Virus record (IMG/VR): IMGVR_UViG_3300044729_001993
Span: 1-33,554 of that record
Length of the DNA: 33,554 bases
Strand: one strand, 5' to 3'
From: a virus
This document shows positions 6,927 to 12,748 of the stretch, piece after piece. The position numbers were made by a program, and so were the translations under genes. Numbering within the stretch: the first letter of the stretch is position 1; every line of letters begins with the position of its first letter. The notes beneath the pieces were generated by a model. The model was not told the origin of the DNA, did not search any database, and saw only the letters and a list, made by a program, of their open reading frames with translations.

Positions 6927-7835
6927 TCACTCAGTCGCAGCGGGCTCGCCCGCCGTGGTCTCGATCGCGGCCAGCCGCTCGGTGATCGCGTCGGTGAGAC
7001 GCGACCACTCATCGCTGGTCAGTTGCCCGGCGACCACGTACCCGTCGATCGCCTTGGTCGCCTTCGTCAGATCCGCATCGGTGCTCGCCTTCCCGATGAA
7101 GGCTGCGGCCTGGAGGTACTTCTCGCTCGGCGGCGTCACGGTCGGCGTGCCGCCCGCGAGCCACTCAGCGAAAGCCTTGCCGGTCTCGACGCTGATCGGC
7201 TTGGGATCGCCGCCGAAAATGCCGGTGCGGTCTTTCGACGCGACCGCGAAGTGCCCGTCGTGAACAATGTCGAGAACGGTCGTGAACTCATACTCGGCAC
7301 CGTCGCGGCTTTCGAGTTTCATGCCGAGCTTGACCACCTTCTTCCGCCCGTGGTCATCGACCTGCGCCGTCTCGGTTTTCGCCCGGCCCGTCGCGATGAT
7401 GTGGGCCGAACTGCGGAGCATCCGGTCGATGAACGCCCGGTGACGCGGGGTGAGCTCGCTCCAGGCACTCCATGTGTTGCCCTTGAACTTCGCCCTCGCG
7501 ATCTCATCCACAAGTTCCAAGCAGCCCCCCTTCCCATTCCACTCGTGACTGATCGAGTCGATCACGATGCAGTCGGCACCAGCGGCTTCGGCCGCGTCGA
7601 TCGCCTCGATGTACGCCTCGGGCGTAAACGGCGGGGCGACATCGATCACATCGAAGTCGTGCAGCCGGTCGTAGAGATCGCTCGAACCCTGCTCGGTGTC
7701 GATGACGATCGTCCGCTGGGAGCCGAGCCCCTTCGCCACGAGCAAGGCTCCGAACGTCTTGCCCGCACCGCTCGGTCCGGTGAGCAAGAGCCGCAGTTTC
7801 GTTGCCGAGCGGCGGGCTTTTCTGATCTGAACCAT
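6927..7835 (-). CDS. Sak4-like RecA-fold ATPase (AAA_24 type)
   Basis: This protein has 302 residues. Walker A GPSGAGKT lies at 20-27, an acidic IDTEQGS segment at 45-51, and Walker B CIVIDSISHEW at 89-99. The compact RecA-like core without the DNA-binding loops of full RecA, and its linkage to an SSB-like gene, match phage Sak4 single-strand annealing/recombination ATPases. The C-terminal 80 residues are helical and variable. ATG 7835 follows GAAAGGA. Downstream it abuts the SSB-like gene. A role in DNA recombination or replication-fork repair is likely. Confidence 0.85.
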   Translation of the reverse strand: MVQIRKARRSATKLRLLLTGPSGAGKTFGALLVAKGLGSQRTIVIDTEQGSSDLYDRLHDFDVIDVAPPFTPEAYIEAIDAAEAAGADCIVIDSISHEWNGKGGCLELVDEIARAKFKGNTWSAWSELTPRHRAFIDRMLRSSAHIIATGRAKTETAQVDDHGRKKVVKLGMKLESRDGAEYEFTTVLDIVHDGHFAVASKDRTGIFGGDPKPISVETGKAFAEWLAGGTPTVTPPSEKYLQAAAFIGKASTDADLTKATKAIDGYVVAGQLTSDEWSRLTDAITERLAAIETTAGEPAATE

Positions 7836-7951
7836 CTGTCGAGTTCCTTTCGTTCTGTCGTTCCGATGATGAAAAGCCGCGTCCCCGTCCTAGGTCAGCG
7901 GCCCAATCCCTTCCTGGGCTTCGCCGGTTCCACCGGCTCTCCTGTTGTGCG

Positions 7952-8188
7952 TCAGCGAACCCGCTCGATCTCATCGAGCAGGAACTCCAGCCGACCATCG
8001 GGCGTGTCGATCAGCCATCGCTCGCCCACGTTCTCGGCGACGCGGCCGATGTAGTGCGTGCCGTAGAACGGCCGGGGCACGCGAACCATGTCGCCCGGCT
8101 CGGGCCTCCAACCGCTGATGTAGATCTCGTTCATCGCGGCGATCGCGGCGGCGGCTTCCGCATCGCCCGGCATCCTGTTTGCGTTCAT
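7952..8188 (-). CDS. Small hypothetical protein, SH3-like barrel possible
   Basis: This protein has 78 residues from ATG 8188 with GGGAG upstream. After an Ala-rich helix it has a PGDMVRVPRPFYGTHYIGRV segment and a WLIDTPDGRLEFLLDEIERV segment. These suggest a small beta-barrel (KOW/SH3-like), in which GD-MVRV and GRV strands are typical. It is the first gene behind promoter 8246-8273 and precedes the Sak4 gene by 116 bases. Function is unknown. Confidence 0.6.
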   Translation of the reverse strand: MNANRMPGDAEAAAAIAAMNEIYISGWRPEPGDMVRVPRPFYGTHYIGRVAENVGERWLIDTPDGRLEFLLDEIERVR

Positions 8189-8233
8189 GCTTTTGACTCC
8201 CTGCAAGGTGCGGAACTGATCGCCTGTCCATCG

Positions 8234-8277
8234 GTGAGGGGGCGTATCGTACCCCCCTCACTTGCTTGGTCAAGCAA
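8234..8277 (-). promoter_or_regulatory. Sigma70-like promoter with two overlapping inverted repeats
   Basis: On the minus strand, TTGACC (8273-8268) and TACGAT (8251-8246) are spaced by 16 bases, 58 bases before ATG 8188. A 16-bp palindrome TTGCTTG-GT-CAAGCAA (8262-8277) covers the -35. A second repeat, GTGAGGGGG (8234-8242) with CCCCCTCAC (8253-8261), brackets the -10. Such overlap suggests repressor control of the recombination operon. The repressor is unknown. Confidence 0.6.
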
Positions 8278-8329
8278 CTTTTTTCTCTCGGCGTTTCACT
8301 CTTGGAAATAAGGCGTTTTCGTTCGTGGC

Positions 8330-8369
8330 GTATGGTCTATCGGCAGTTAGGCTATTGGCTAGCGGTAGT
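8330..8369 (+). promoter_or_regulatory. Two operator-like repeats
   Basis: CTATTGGCTAGCGGTAGT (8352-8369) differs at one base from the copy in the promoter at 9633-9650. A weaker copy, GTATGGTCTATCGGCAGTT, sits at 8330-8348. Both follow the stop of the 23-residue gene. They are probably binding sites of a shared regulator, inferred from recurrence only. Confidence 0.5.
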
Positions 8370-8373
8370 TCTG

Positions 8374-8445
8374 TCAGCCAGAAATGCCAGCGGCGAGAAT
8401 CCGCAGCAAAACGATCGCGAGCTCGATCCAGATTTCAGCGTTCAT
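8374..8445 (-). CDS. 23-residue hydrophobic peptide
   Basis: ATG 8445 is preceded by AAGGAGGGCACC, an excellent ribosome site. The peptide is MNAEIWIELAIVLL followed by RILAAGISG, and then a stop. It is a single hydrophobic or amphipathic helix with Glu8 and Arg15 on it, suitable for membrane insertion. The strong ribosome site is the main argument that it is expressed. It could be a tiny membrane effector, a holin-like or toxin-like peptide, or a leader peptide. The sequence does not decide between these. Confidence 0.45.
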   Translation of the reverse strand: MNAEIWIELAIVLLRILAAGISG

Positions 8446-8479
8446 GGTGCCCTCCTTGGCGTGTGAAGAATCCAAAAGT

Positions 8480-8515
8480 GCCACCCGTTTCGCGGCTGTC
8501 GGCGGGCCGGGTGGC
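8480..8515 (-). terminator. Hairpin after the 43-residue gene
   Basis: Arms GCCACCCG (8480-8487) and CGGGTGGC (8508-8515) enclose a 20-base loop. On the minus strand the stem is followed by ACTTTTGG. A weak intrinsic terminator is possible. Confidence 0.4.
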
Positions 8516-8530
8516 CCCACCCTTGTGCGG

Positions 8531-8662
8531 TCAATCGACGCCGAACAGTTCCGCAAGACGTTCCACGAGCAGGGCGATTTCACTCGCGGCAGCGGGATGC
8601 CGCTCGGCGATGTCTTGCAGTCTGTGGAGGATCTCGTCGGCTTCGATTTTCGTGATGTTCAT
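8531..8662 (-). CDS. 43-residue helical protein
   Basis: ATG 8662 is preceded by AAAGGGAACGAACG. The product starts MNITKIEADEILHRLQDIAE and ends LLVERLAELFGVD. It is predicted to be almost entirely helical with a regular hydrophobic spacing, like a small helical hairpin or dimer. It lies 65 bases after the LPD29 gene, separated by a perfect hairpin and a leader that recurs at 12298-12328. Function is unknown. Confidence 0.55.
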   Translation of the reverse strand: MNITKIEADEILHRLQDIAERHPAAASEIALLVERLAELFGVD

Positions 8663-8692
8663 CGTTCGTTCCCTTTCGTCTCGTGGTGTCGT

Positions 8693-8718
8693 GCCCGCTG
8701 GCCCAGGTGCCAGCGGGC
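8693..8718. repeat. Perfect 10-bp hairpin between genes
   Basis: Arms GCCCGCTGGC and GCCAGCGGGC enclose a six-base loop, directly after the LPD29 stop. No T-run follows, so it may act as a 3' stabiliser, processing site or weak pause rather than a terminator. Confidence 0.6.
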
Positions 8719-8727
8719 GGTAGTTCG

Positions 8728-9219
8728 TCAGGCGGCGACCAAGATCGACTCGCCAGCATTGTCGGCGTACTGCAGCTTGGCAGCCTTCACGCCACGCAAG
8801 TCAGACTTGCGGAGGATGCGGTAGACCCTCTCATCACGCTCGTAGTCGGCGAGGCTCGCCCAATCAGCCCAGTAGGTTTCGCAAGCCGCGAAGCAGGCAG
8901 CACGAGCGTCATCGGAGATGCGGCGGTTGTTGAAGATGTAGGAAGCACCGCCGAGCTTCATGATCTCGCCGTCTTCAGCAACCACGAGCGTGGGGTCGTA
9001 GTGGTAGGAGTCGGTCATCCCGTCGAAGTGACCGAGGGAGTACTTGCCCGTCACGGCAGCGACCTGCTCATCGGTCGGGCCATCCGTCCAGCCGATGTCG
9101 ATGCTGGAGCCGCGACCGGCGTCGGATCGCACCGAGAACTTGATGCCGGGGAACTTGACCTTGAGCTCGCTGCGAATCGCTTTGGCGGCACTCTTCGGGT
9201 TTTCGTGAATCGTCTTCAT
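8728..9219 (-). CDS. LPD29-domain protein
   Basis: This protein has 163 residues. The N-terminal part, AAKAIRSELKVKFPGIKFSV followed by GSSIDIGWTDGPTDEQV and GHFDGMTDSYHY, matches the LPD29 domain. That domain was named as a 'large polyvalent protein associated' module in phages and mobile elements and is delivered or expressed early in infection (established as an association; biochemical function unclear). The C-terminal half has a helical DDARAACFAACETYW segment. It has its own promoter (9278-9306) and a 5' UTR hairpin, suggesting independent early expression. Confidence 0.72.
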   Translation of the reverse strand: MKTIHENPKSAAKAIRSELKVKFPGIKFSVRSDAGRGSSIDIGWTDGPTDEQVAAVTGKYSLGHFDGMTDSYHYDPTLVVAEDGEIMKLGGASYIFNNRRISDDARAACFAACETYWADWASLADYERDERVYRILRKSDLRGVKAAKLQYADNAGESILVAA

Positions 9220-9247
9220 GGTTTCGGTGTCCCTTGCTTTCGTGTCC

Positions 9248-9268
9248 CGCGAGTCTCATTCGCTCGCG
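9248..9268 (-). ncRNA. 5' UTR stem-loop (copy A)
   Basis: On the minus strand, CGCGAG, loop CGAATGAGA, then CTCGCG starts about ten bases after the -10 of the LPD29 promoter, at the predicted 5' end of the mRNA. Copy B at 12642-12663 has the same position and loop core with one compensated base pair. It is a candidate mRNA stabiliser or regulator-binding element. Confidence 0.5.
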
Positions 9269-9277
9269 TCTGGGGGT

Positions 9278-9306
9278 ACTATAGGCTATCGGTAGTTGGG
9301 TTGCAA
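9278..9306 (-). promoter_or_regulatory. Sigma70-like promoter of the LPD29 gene, with operator
   Basis: On the minus strand, TTGCAA (9306-9301), 17 bases, then TATAGT (9283-9278). An A/T-rich UP-like segment lies at 9314-9328. The operator-like motif CTATAGGCTATCGGTAGT (9279-9296, plus strand) covers the spacer and -10. Confidence 0.7.
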
Positions 9307-9326
9307 GGGGGTTAGAAAAGATTTTT
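9303..9326. repeat. Upstream promoter block repeated at 12698-12721
   Basis: Of 24 bases starting GCAAGGGGG and ending GAAAAGATTTTT, 22 are identical at 12698-12721. Both copies lie immediately upstream of related minus-strand promoters, so they probably form part of a duplicated promoter. Confidence 0.7.
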
Positions 9327-9332
9327 TTGGGG

Positions 9333-9354
9333 GCGTTTTCGCGGGGGAAAACGC
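9333..9354. repeat. Hairpin after the HTH gene
   Basis: Arms GCGTTTTC (9333-9340) and GAAAACGC (9347-9354) start at the stop codon of the leftward HTH gene. Without a T-run on the minus strand it is not a canonical terminator. A related imperfect hairpin occurs near 12730-12748. Confidence 0.45.
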
Positions 9355-9623
9355 TACTTCCGCCGCTTGGCGGCTTTTTTCCGCCGGGCGGCGGGCCGCT
9401 TGGCGAGGTGCTTCTTGCCCGTCGCCCTGGTCGTGAGGCTGTCGCGGATCTCGGTGGCCGAGCGTTTCTCGACCAGCCGCAGCCGTAGGCCGAGCATCCG
9501 GCTCGCGAGCTTCTTCTCGCGGCAGAGATGCCGCACCCAGCCGTCGGTGCAGCCGATGTACTCGACCGCCTCCGCGACCGTGAGGTAATCCACGCCGTCG
9601 ATGTTGTAAGCCATGCTGACCAT
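9354..9623 (-). CDS. Excisionase/MerR-like HTH protein with basic tail
   Basis: This protein has 89 residues. Residues about 12-55 (YLTVAEAVEYIGCTDGWVRHL, then KLASRMLGLRLRLVEK) are a HTH_17-type winged helix, as in excisionases. The last 22 residues are Lys/Arg/Ala-rich (KRPAARRKKAAKRRK), suitable for non-specific DNA binding. It is divergent from the integrase, so a recombination directionality factor or a regulator of the lysogeny switch is likely. The predicted transcript begins at or next to ATG 9623, so translation may be leaderless. ATG 9614 is the alternative. Confidence 0.68.
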   Translation of the reverse strand: MVSMAYNIDGVDYLTVAEAVEYIGCTDGWVRHLCREKKLASRMLGLRLRLVEKRSATEIRDSLTTRATGKKHLAKRPAARRKKAAKRRK

Positions 9624-9630
9624 GCCCCGA

Positions 9631-9659
9631 ATACTACCGCTAGCCTATAGACGCGTCAA
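9631..9659 (-). promoter_or_regulatory. Sigma70-like promoter of the HTH gene, with operator
   Basis: On the minus strand, TTGACG (9659-9654), 17 bases, then TAGTAT (9636-9631), placing the transcript start at about 9624, one base from ATG 9623. Motif CTATAGGCTAGCGGTAGT lies at 9650-9633 on the minus strand, opposite in orientation to the copy at 9279-9296. Confidence 0.65.
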
Positions 9660-9695
9660 ATAATCGCAGTCTTTTGCCCCGCGAAAAAGCATCTT

Positions 9696-9725
9696 TTGCC
9701 GATCGCGGATGCCGCCGCGTACAAT
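9696..9725 (+). promoter_or_regulatory. Sigma70-like promoter of the integrase
   Basis: TTGCCG (9696-9701), 18 bases, then TACAAT (9720-9725). The predicted start near 9732 leaves a leader of about 80 bases before ATG 9814. It is the only plus-strand promoter I can support. Confidence 0.6.
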
Positions 9726-9813
9726 GCACTACTGAACAGAACGCGAATGGAGACGATGGGGGTTCACGTATGTACAGGTGTGGTACCGTCTTCATGCTGT
9801 TGGAGGCTGGAAA

Positions 9814-10932
9814 ATGCACGATCCCGAAACGCTCCGCTCGATCCTCGACGCAGACTACGCACCCCTGCGAGGCTTGAAGCCGAAAGCCCTGACCCAGTTC
9901 CGGCTGTCCCTCCAGAGGTTCGCCGAGCACCTGGGCCACGAGCCTGCGGTGCCCGACCTGACCGGCATCGCTGTCCAGCGGTTTCTCTCCGCGAGGAAGG
10001 CGAAGGTCTCGGCAGCGACCGCCTTGAAGGATCGCACCCACATCGCCGCCCTCTGGAATCATTTGTTTCGGTTGCGTCGCGTGGAAGTCGCCCCGGCCGC
10101 TGTGCTGCCGCCGATGCGAGCTCCACGCCGAGTGCCTCGGGCATACCGGGATCATGAGGTAGCTGCCATCCTGCGGGCCTGCCTCGCCACCCACGGCGGC
10201 ATCGACGGCCGCCCGGCGTCGATCTGGCACGCCTCGCTCGTGCGGGCCGCGTTTGAGACCGCCGAGCGTGTGGGGGCGTTGCTCGCGGTCGAGTGGCGGG
10301 ATGTCGATCTGCCCGAGCGGACGGTTCTTCTGCGGGCCGAGAACCGGAAAGGAGCCCACCAAGATCTCCTACGGCCGATCTCGGCGATCACCGCTGGCTG
10401 GCTGTCGCAACTTCGCCGGGATGCTGGCGAGCGACGGCTCGTCTGGCGTTGGGATCGCACGCCCACGCATCTCTGGGGGCATCTGCGTGGGATCTGCAAG
10501 CGGGCGGGGGTGCAGCCTCGCGGCTACCACGGGCTGCGGCGTGCTGCCGCCTCCTACATCGCGGCCGCTGGCGGGCTTTCTGAAGCCGCCGCCGCCCTCG
10601 GGCACGCCTCCGCTTCCACGACCCAGGCTCACTACGTGGATCAGACCATCGCGAAACCGACCCGCAGCCACCTCGATATGCTGCCGCACCTCGATCTCGG
10701 GCAGGAGCCCCCCGATCCCGTCGCAGACGCACGAGAATCCGCCCTGCGGGCTGGTCGGCTGGCGGGCCGGGATCTCGCAGCCCGAGGGGAGCCCTGCCCG
10801 GCACGGGCTTCTATAGACGCTCTGGCGGCGGGGGCGGGCGTGCCGGTCGAGATGGTCGGCCACTACCGCCAGGGGCTCGTGGGCGGCTGGGCGGCGGGGC
10901 AGGAAGAGCCGCCCGCCGAGCCTGCCGCCTGA
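9814..10932 (+). CDS. int: Tyrosine integrase (phage integrase family)
   Basis: ATG 9814 is preceded by GGAGG, giving 372 residues. An in-frame GTG at 9778 lacks a ribosome site. The N-terminal SAM-like core-binding region covers about 20-100. The catalytic set is complete: Arg152 (AERVGALL), Lys179 (NRKGAH), His239-x-x-Arg242 (HGLRR), His264 (LGHAS) and nucleophile Tyr274 (HYVD). It performs site-specific integration and excision. About 98 residues follow the tyrosine, longer than usual, Ala/Gly/Pro-rich and of unknown role. It is the only gene on the plus strand and ends two bases from the stop of the convergent HNH gene. No att core could be identified. Confidence 0.93.
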   Translation: MHDPETLRSILDADYAPLRGLKPKALTQFRLSLQRFAEHLGHEPAVPDLTGIAVQRFLSARKAKVSAATALKDRTHIAALWNHLFRLRRVEVAPAAVLPPMRAPRRVPRAYRDHEVAAILRACLATHGGIDGRPASIWHASLVRAAFETAERVGALLAVEWRDVDLPERTVLLRAENRKGAHQDLLRPISAITAGWLSQLRRDAGERRLVWRWDRTPTHLWGHLRGICKRAGVQPRGYHGLRRAAASYIAAAGGLSEAAAALGHASASTTQAHYVDQTIAKPTRSHLDMLPHLDLGQEPPDPVADARESALRAGRLAGRDLAARGEPCPARASIDALAAGAGVPVEMVGHYRQGLVGGWAAGQEEPPAEPAA

Positions 10933-10934
10933 CG

Positions 10935-11552
10935 CTATCGCTTCCGCCGGGCGGCTCGCTTGGGCTTCGTGGCTCGCGGCCTGCCTTCGGTCTCGCTCCG
11001 CAATGGCATCTGGTCGCCCTTGCGACAGTTATCCGATGCCCAGAGCGGCTGAAGGTTTGAGTGATGGCAGCAAGCCGCAGCATCGCAAGGTCTCCTCAAA
11101 TCGCATTTGGCGAGCGGAATGATGTGGTCAATGTGCCATTGACCACAGTTGCTCCACGACATGCCTTCGGTCATCTTCTCTTCGAGCACCTCAATAAGCC
11201 GAGACGGCGAGCATCCAAGGCAGCGGATTGCAATCGTTGAAGGGCTTGTCGGAAACTCCGACTTGTCCCATCTCGGAAAACATGCAGACATCATTCTTTT
11301 TCGGAGCGTCCGCACCACATACTCGACCGCTCGGTGCCGATAGAACTCATACGGATAGTGAATCACAAAGCCGGGACGAGGTGCTTTGCGGACAAGCGTT
11401 CCGGCAAAGCGACTTGCGGCGGCCAGCGCATCATCTCGATAGATGCTTTGCTCTTTGTGATGCCTTTGCCTTTCCGGCAGGCTCCCATTCTCAGAAACGT
11501 AAACCCACCAGCTTTCTAGCTGCGATGCTCTCTGGATTGGTTCTGCGATCAT
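10935..11552 (-). CDS. HNH endonuclease
   Basis: From ATG 11552 (overlapping the upstream stop as ATGA) this is 205 residues. The C-terminal domain has WHIDHIIPLAKC (His140, Asp142, His143), CCHHSNLQPLW (Asn166) and SDNCRKGD (Asn175), the beta-beta-alpha metal motif. A Cys-rich segment AIRCLGCS and a Lys/Arg-rich tail flank it. It cleaves DNA, and it could be a free-standing homing-type nuclease or a packaging or repair accessory. The GC content around 11200-11520 looks lower than that of its neighbours, which may point to separate acquisition. It is convergent with the integrase. Confidence 0.85.
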   Translation of the reverse strand: MIAEPIQRASQLESWWVYVSENGSLPERQRHHKEQSIYRDDALAAASRFAGTLVRKAPRPGFVIHYPYEFYRHRAVEYVVRTLRKRMMSACFPRWDKSEFPTSPSTIAIRCLGCSPSRLIEVLEEKMTEGMSWSNCGQWHIDHIIPLAKCDLRRPCDAAACCHHSNLQPLWASDNCRKGDQMPLRSETEGRPRATKPKRAARRKR

Positions 11553-11740
11553 GACTGCTTCGGCCTCCCCATAGTGGGATGTTTCTGGTACGCCGCGACG
11601 CTCTTCGCGTCCACGAGCCACGCCCGGCCGACACGAGCAGCCTTGATGACGCCATCGGCGATGAGCCGCCGAATGTGTCGGTCGGTGATGCCTGCTCGGC
11701 GAGCCGCCTCAGTCACGCTGATGATGGTCGGGGCTGTCAT
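11549..11740 (-). CDS. Excisionase-like HTH_17 protein
   Basis: This protein has 63 residues. ISVTEAARRAGITDRHIRRL, IADGVIKAARVGRAWLVD and AKSVAAYQ form a compact MerR/excisionase-type winged helix and match the helix_turn_helix_17 pattern well. ATG 11740 has AAGGGAG upstream. Four-base coupling to the HNH gene is seen. With its position near int it is a candidate excisionase. The other HTH gene, at 9354-9623, competes for this role. Confidence 0.75.
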   Translation of the reverse strand: MTAPTIISVTEAARRAGITDRHIRRLIADGVIKAARVGRAWLVDAKSVAAYQKHPTMGRPKQS

Positions 11741-11761
11741 CGATTGGCTCCCTTGTTCCGA

Positions 11762-11787
11762 GCTCGGCGGCGAGATTGCCGCCGAGC
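11762..11787. repeat. Perfect 10-bp hairpin after the zinc-finger gene
   Basis: Arms GCTCGGCGGC and GCCGCCGAGC enclose a six-base loop, ten bases after the stop of the 166-residue gene. Its placement matches the hairpins at 8693 and 12329. No T-run follows. Confidence 0.55.
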
Positions 11788-11796
11788 GGATGGCGG

Positions 11797-12297
11797 TCAG
11801 GCGGCGACGGTCGCGGTGATCTGGACGAACCCGCGAGCCGCATAGAACTCAACGTCGGAGGCGTCGGTGCCGTCAACCCGAACGATATGACCAGCGGCGT
11901 TCTCGGCAAAGTAGCTGCCGATGCGGGGGCGGTTGGTCATCCGATACAGGCAGTTAGCAGCCGCTTGCGGGTTGTCTTCGATGCGGCACTTGCCGAAGCC
12001 CAGGTCGATCGCATACGGCACGCACTCGACAACTCGGCAGGCTTTCTGGCGGGCGTGGTACTCGCGGTCGCTGTCGGCCCGTTGGGCTTCGGCGACGATC
12101 GCCGACTGATGACGAACAGCCTTCGAGCCGCAATGGCGAACCTTGCTGGCACAGATGACGCCCCAGCATTGAACGTCACCGTCGTGGTTGCCGTCGGCGT
12201 CGACCGGCATCACGTAGACGCGACGCTTCGGGCAGTTCGCACCGCAGTGCTCGCACTTGCCCTCTTCAGCCATCCCCATGACCTTGAAGCCGTTCAT
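11797..12297 (-). CDS. Zinc-finger protein of unknown function
   Basis: This protein has 166 residues. Six cysteines in the N-terminal 56 residues (CEHCGANC at 15-22, then Cys44, Cys49 and Cys56) look like a zinc-binding region. A helical middle follows (REYHARQKACRVVEC), and then a beta-rich C-terminus with GHIVRVDGTDASDVEFYAAR. ATG 12297 has AAGGGA upstream. The leader 12298-12328 resembles that of the 43-residue gene. No family was recognised. An early accessory or host-takeover role is a guess from its context. Confidence 0.6.
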   Translation of the reverse strand: MNGFKVMGMAEEGKCEHCGANCPKRRVYVMPVDADGNHDGDVQCWGVICASKVRHCGSKAVRHQSAIVAEAQRADSDREYHARQKACRVVECVPYAIDLGFGKCRIEDNPQAAANCLYRMTNRPRIGSYFAENAAGHIVRVDGTDASDVEFYAARGFVQITATVAA

Positions 12298-12328
12298 CGT
12301 CGCGTTCCCTTGTCTCTCGTGGTGGTGA

Positions 12329-12353
12329 GCCCGGCGGCACTATGCCGCCGGGC
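12329..12353. repeat. Perfect 11-bp hairpin between early genes
   Basis: Arms GCCCGGCGGCA and TGCCGCCGGGC enclose a three-base loop, directly after the stop of the 83-residue gene. It is equivalent in position to 8693-8718. Confidence 0.6.
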
Positions 12354-12364
12354 GGCAGCAGGCG

Positions 12365-12616
12365 TCAGGCTCCGACGTAGTGGTAGTAGCCACGGCTGCT
12401 CACGATGTAGACCGTCGCTCCATCCTCGTTCGTGTGCGAGCTCATCTCGTGACCGCCGTAGTAGAAGTCCATCGCATCAGCAACCTCGCGAGCGAGGTGC
12501 TCCTGTGTGAACCACTGAGCGGCGATCGGGTACTTCCATCCGCGAGCATCCTCGAAAGTCTTGAGAAGACCCTTGATGATCTCGCGAGGCTCGGTGATGG
12601 TGCAGGCGTTGGTCAT
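12365..12616 (-). CDS. Hypothetical early protein
   Basis: This protein has 83 residues from ATG 12616 with GGGAG upstream. The open frame extends to 12667, but that overlaps the 5' hairpin. Helical parts (REIIKGLLKTFEDARGW; LAREVADAMDFYYGG) are followed by a short beta C-terminus (ATVYIVSSRGYYHYVGA). It has its own promoter (12674-12701). No family was recognised. Confidence 0.6.
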   Translation of the reverse strand: MTNACTITEPREIIKGLLKTFEDARGWKYPIAAQWFTQEHLAREVADAMDFYYGGHEMSSHTNEDGATVYIVSSRGYYHYVGA

Positions 12617-12641
12617 TTTCGTGTCTCCCGTTCTTGTGTCT

Positions 12642-12663
12642 CGCGGGCTCTCATCGTCCCGCG
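12642..12663 (-). ncRNA. 5' UTR stem-loop (copy B)
   Basis: On the minus strand, CGCGGG, loop ACGATGAGAG, then CCCGCG lies about eleven bases after the promoter -10. It shares stem position and the loop core ATGAGA with copy A (9248-9268). An A-U pair is replaced by G-C, so pairing is preserved. Confidence 0.5.
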
Positions 12664-12673
12664 TCATGCCCTA

Positions 12674-12701
12674 ACTATATCCGGTATCGGACATATGGCA
12701 A
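12674..12701 (-). promoter_or_regulatory. Sigma70-like promoter of the 83-residue gene
   Basis: On the minus strand, TTGCCA (12701-12696), 16 bases, then TATAGT (12679-12674). The same -10 and the same upstream 24-base block occur at the LPD29 promoter. The spacer contains TCCG-ATAC-CGGA. Confidence 0.65.
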
Positions 12702-12748
12702 GGGGGCTTGAAAAGATTTTTGGAAACCGCGTTTTCGCCGGGCAAAAC

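Noticed and set aside
7923-7937. Terminator between the 78-residue gene and the Sak4 gene
   Set aside because: Only a six-base GCCGGT/ACCGGC stem with a three-base loop and no T-run. It lies within a probable operon.
9814-10932. attP core beside the integrase
   Set aside because: No tRNA-like segment or convincing core with flanking arm sites can be named from this sequence alone.
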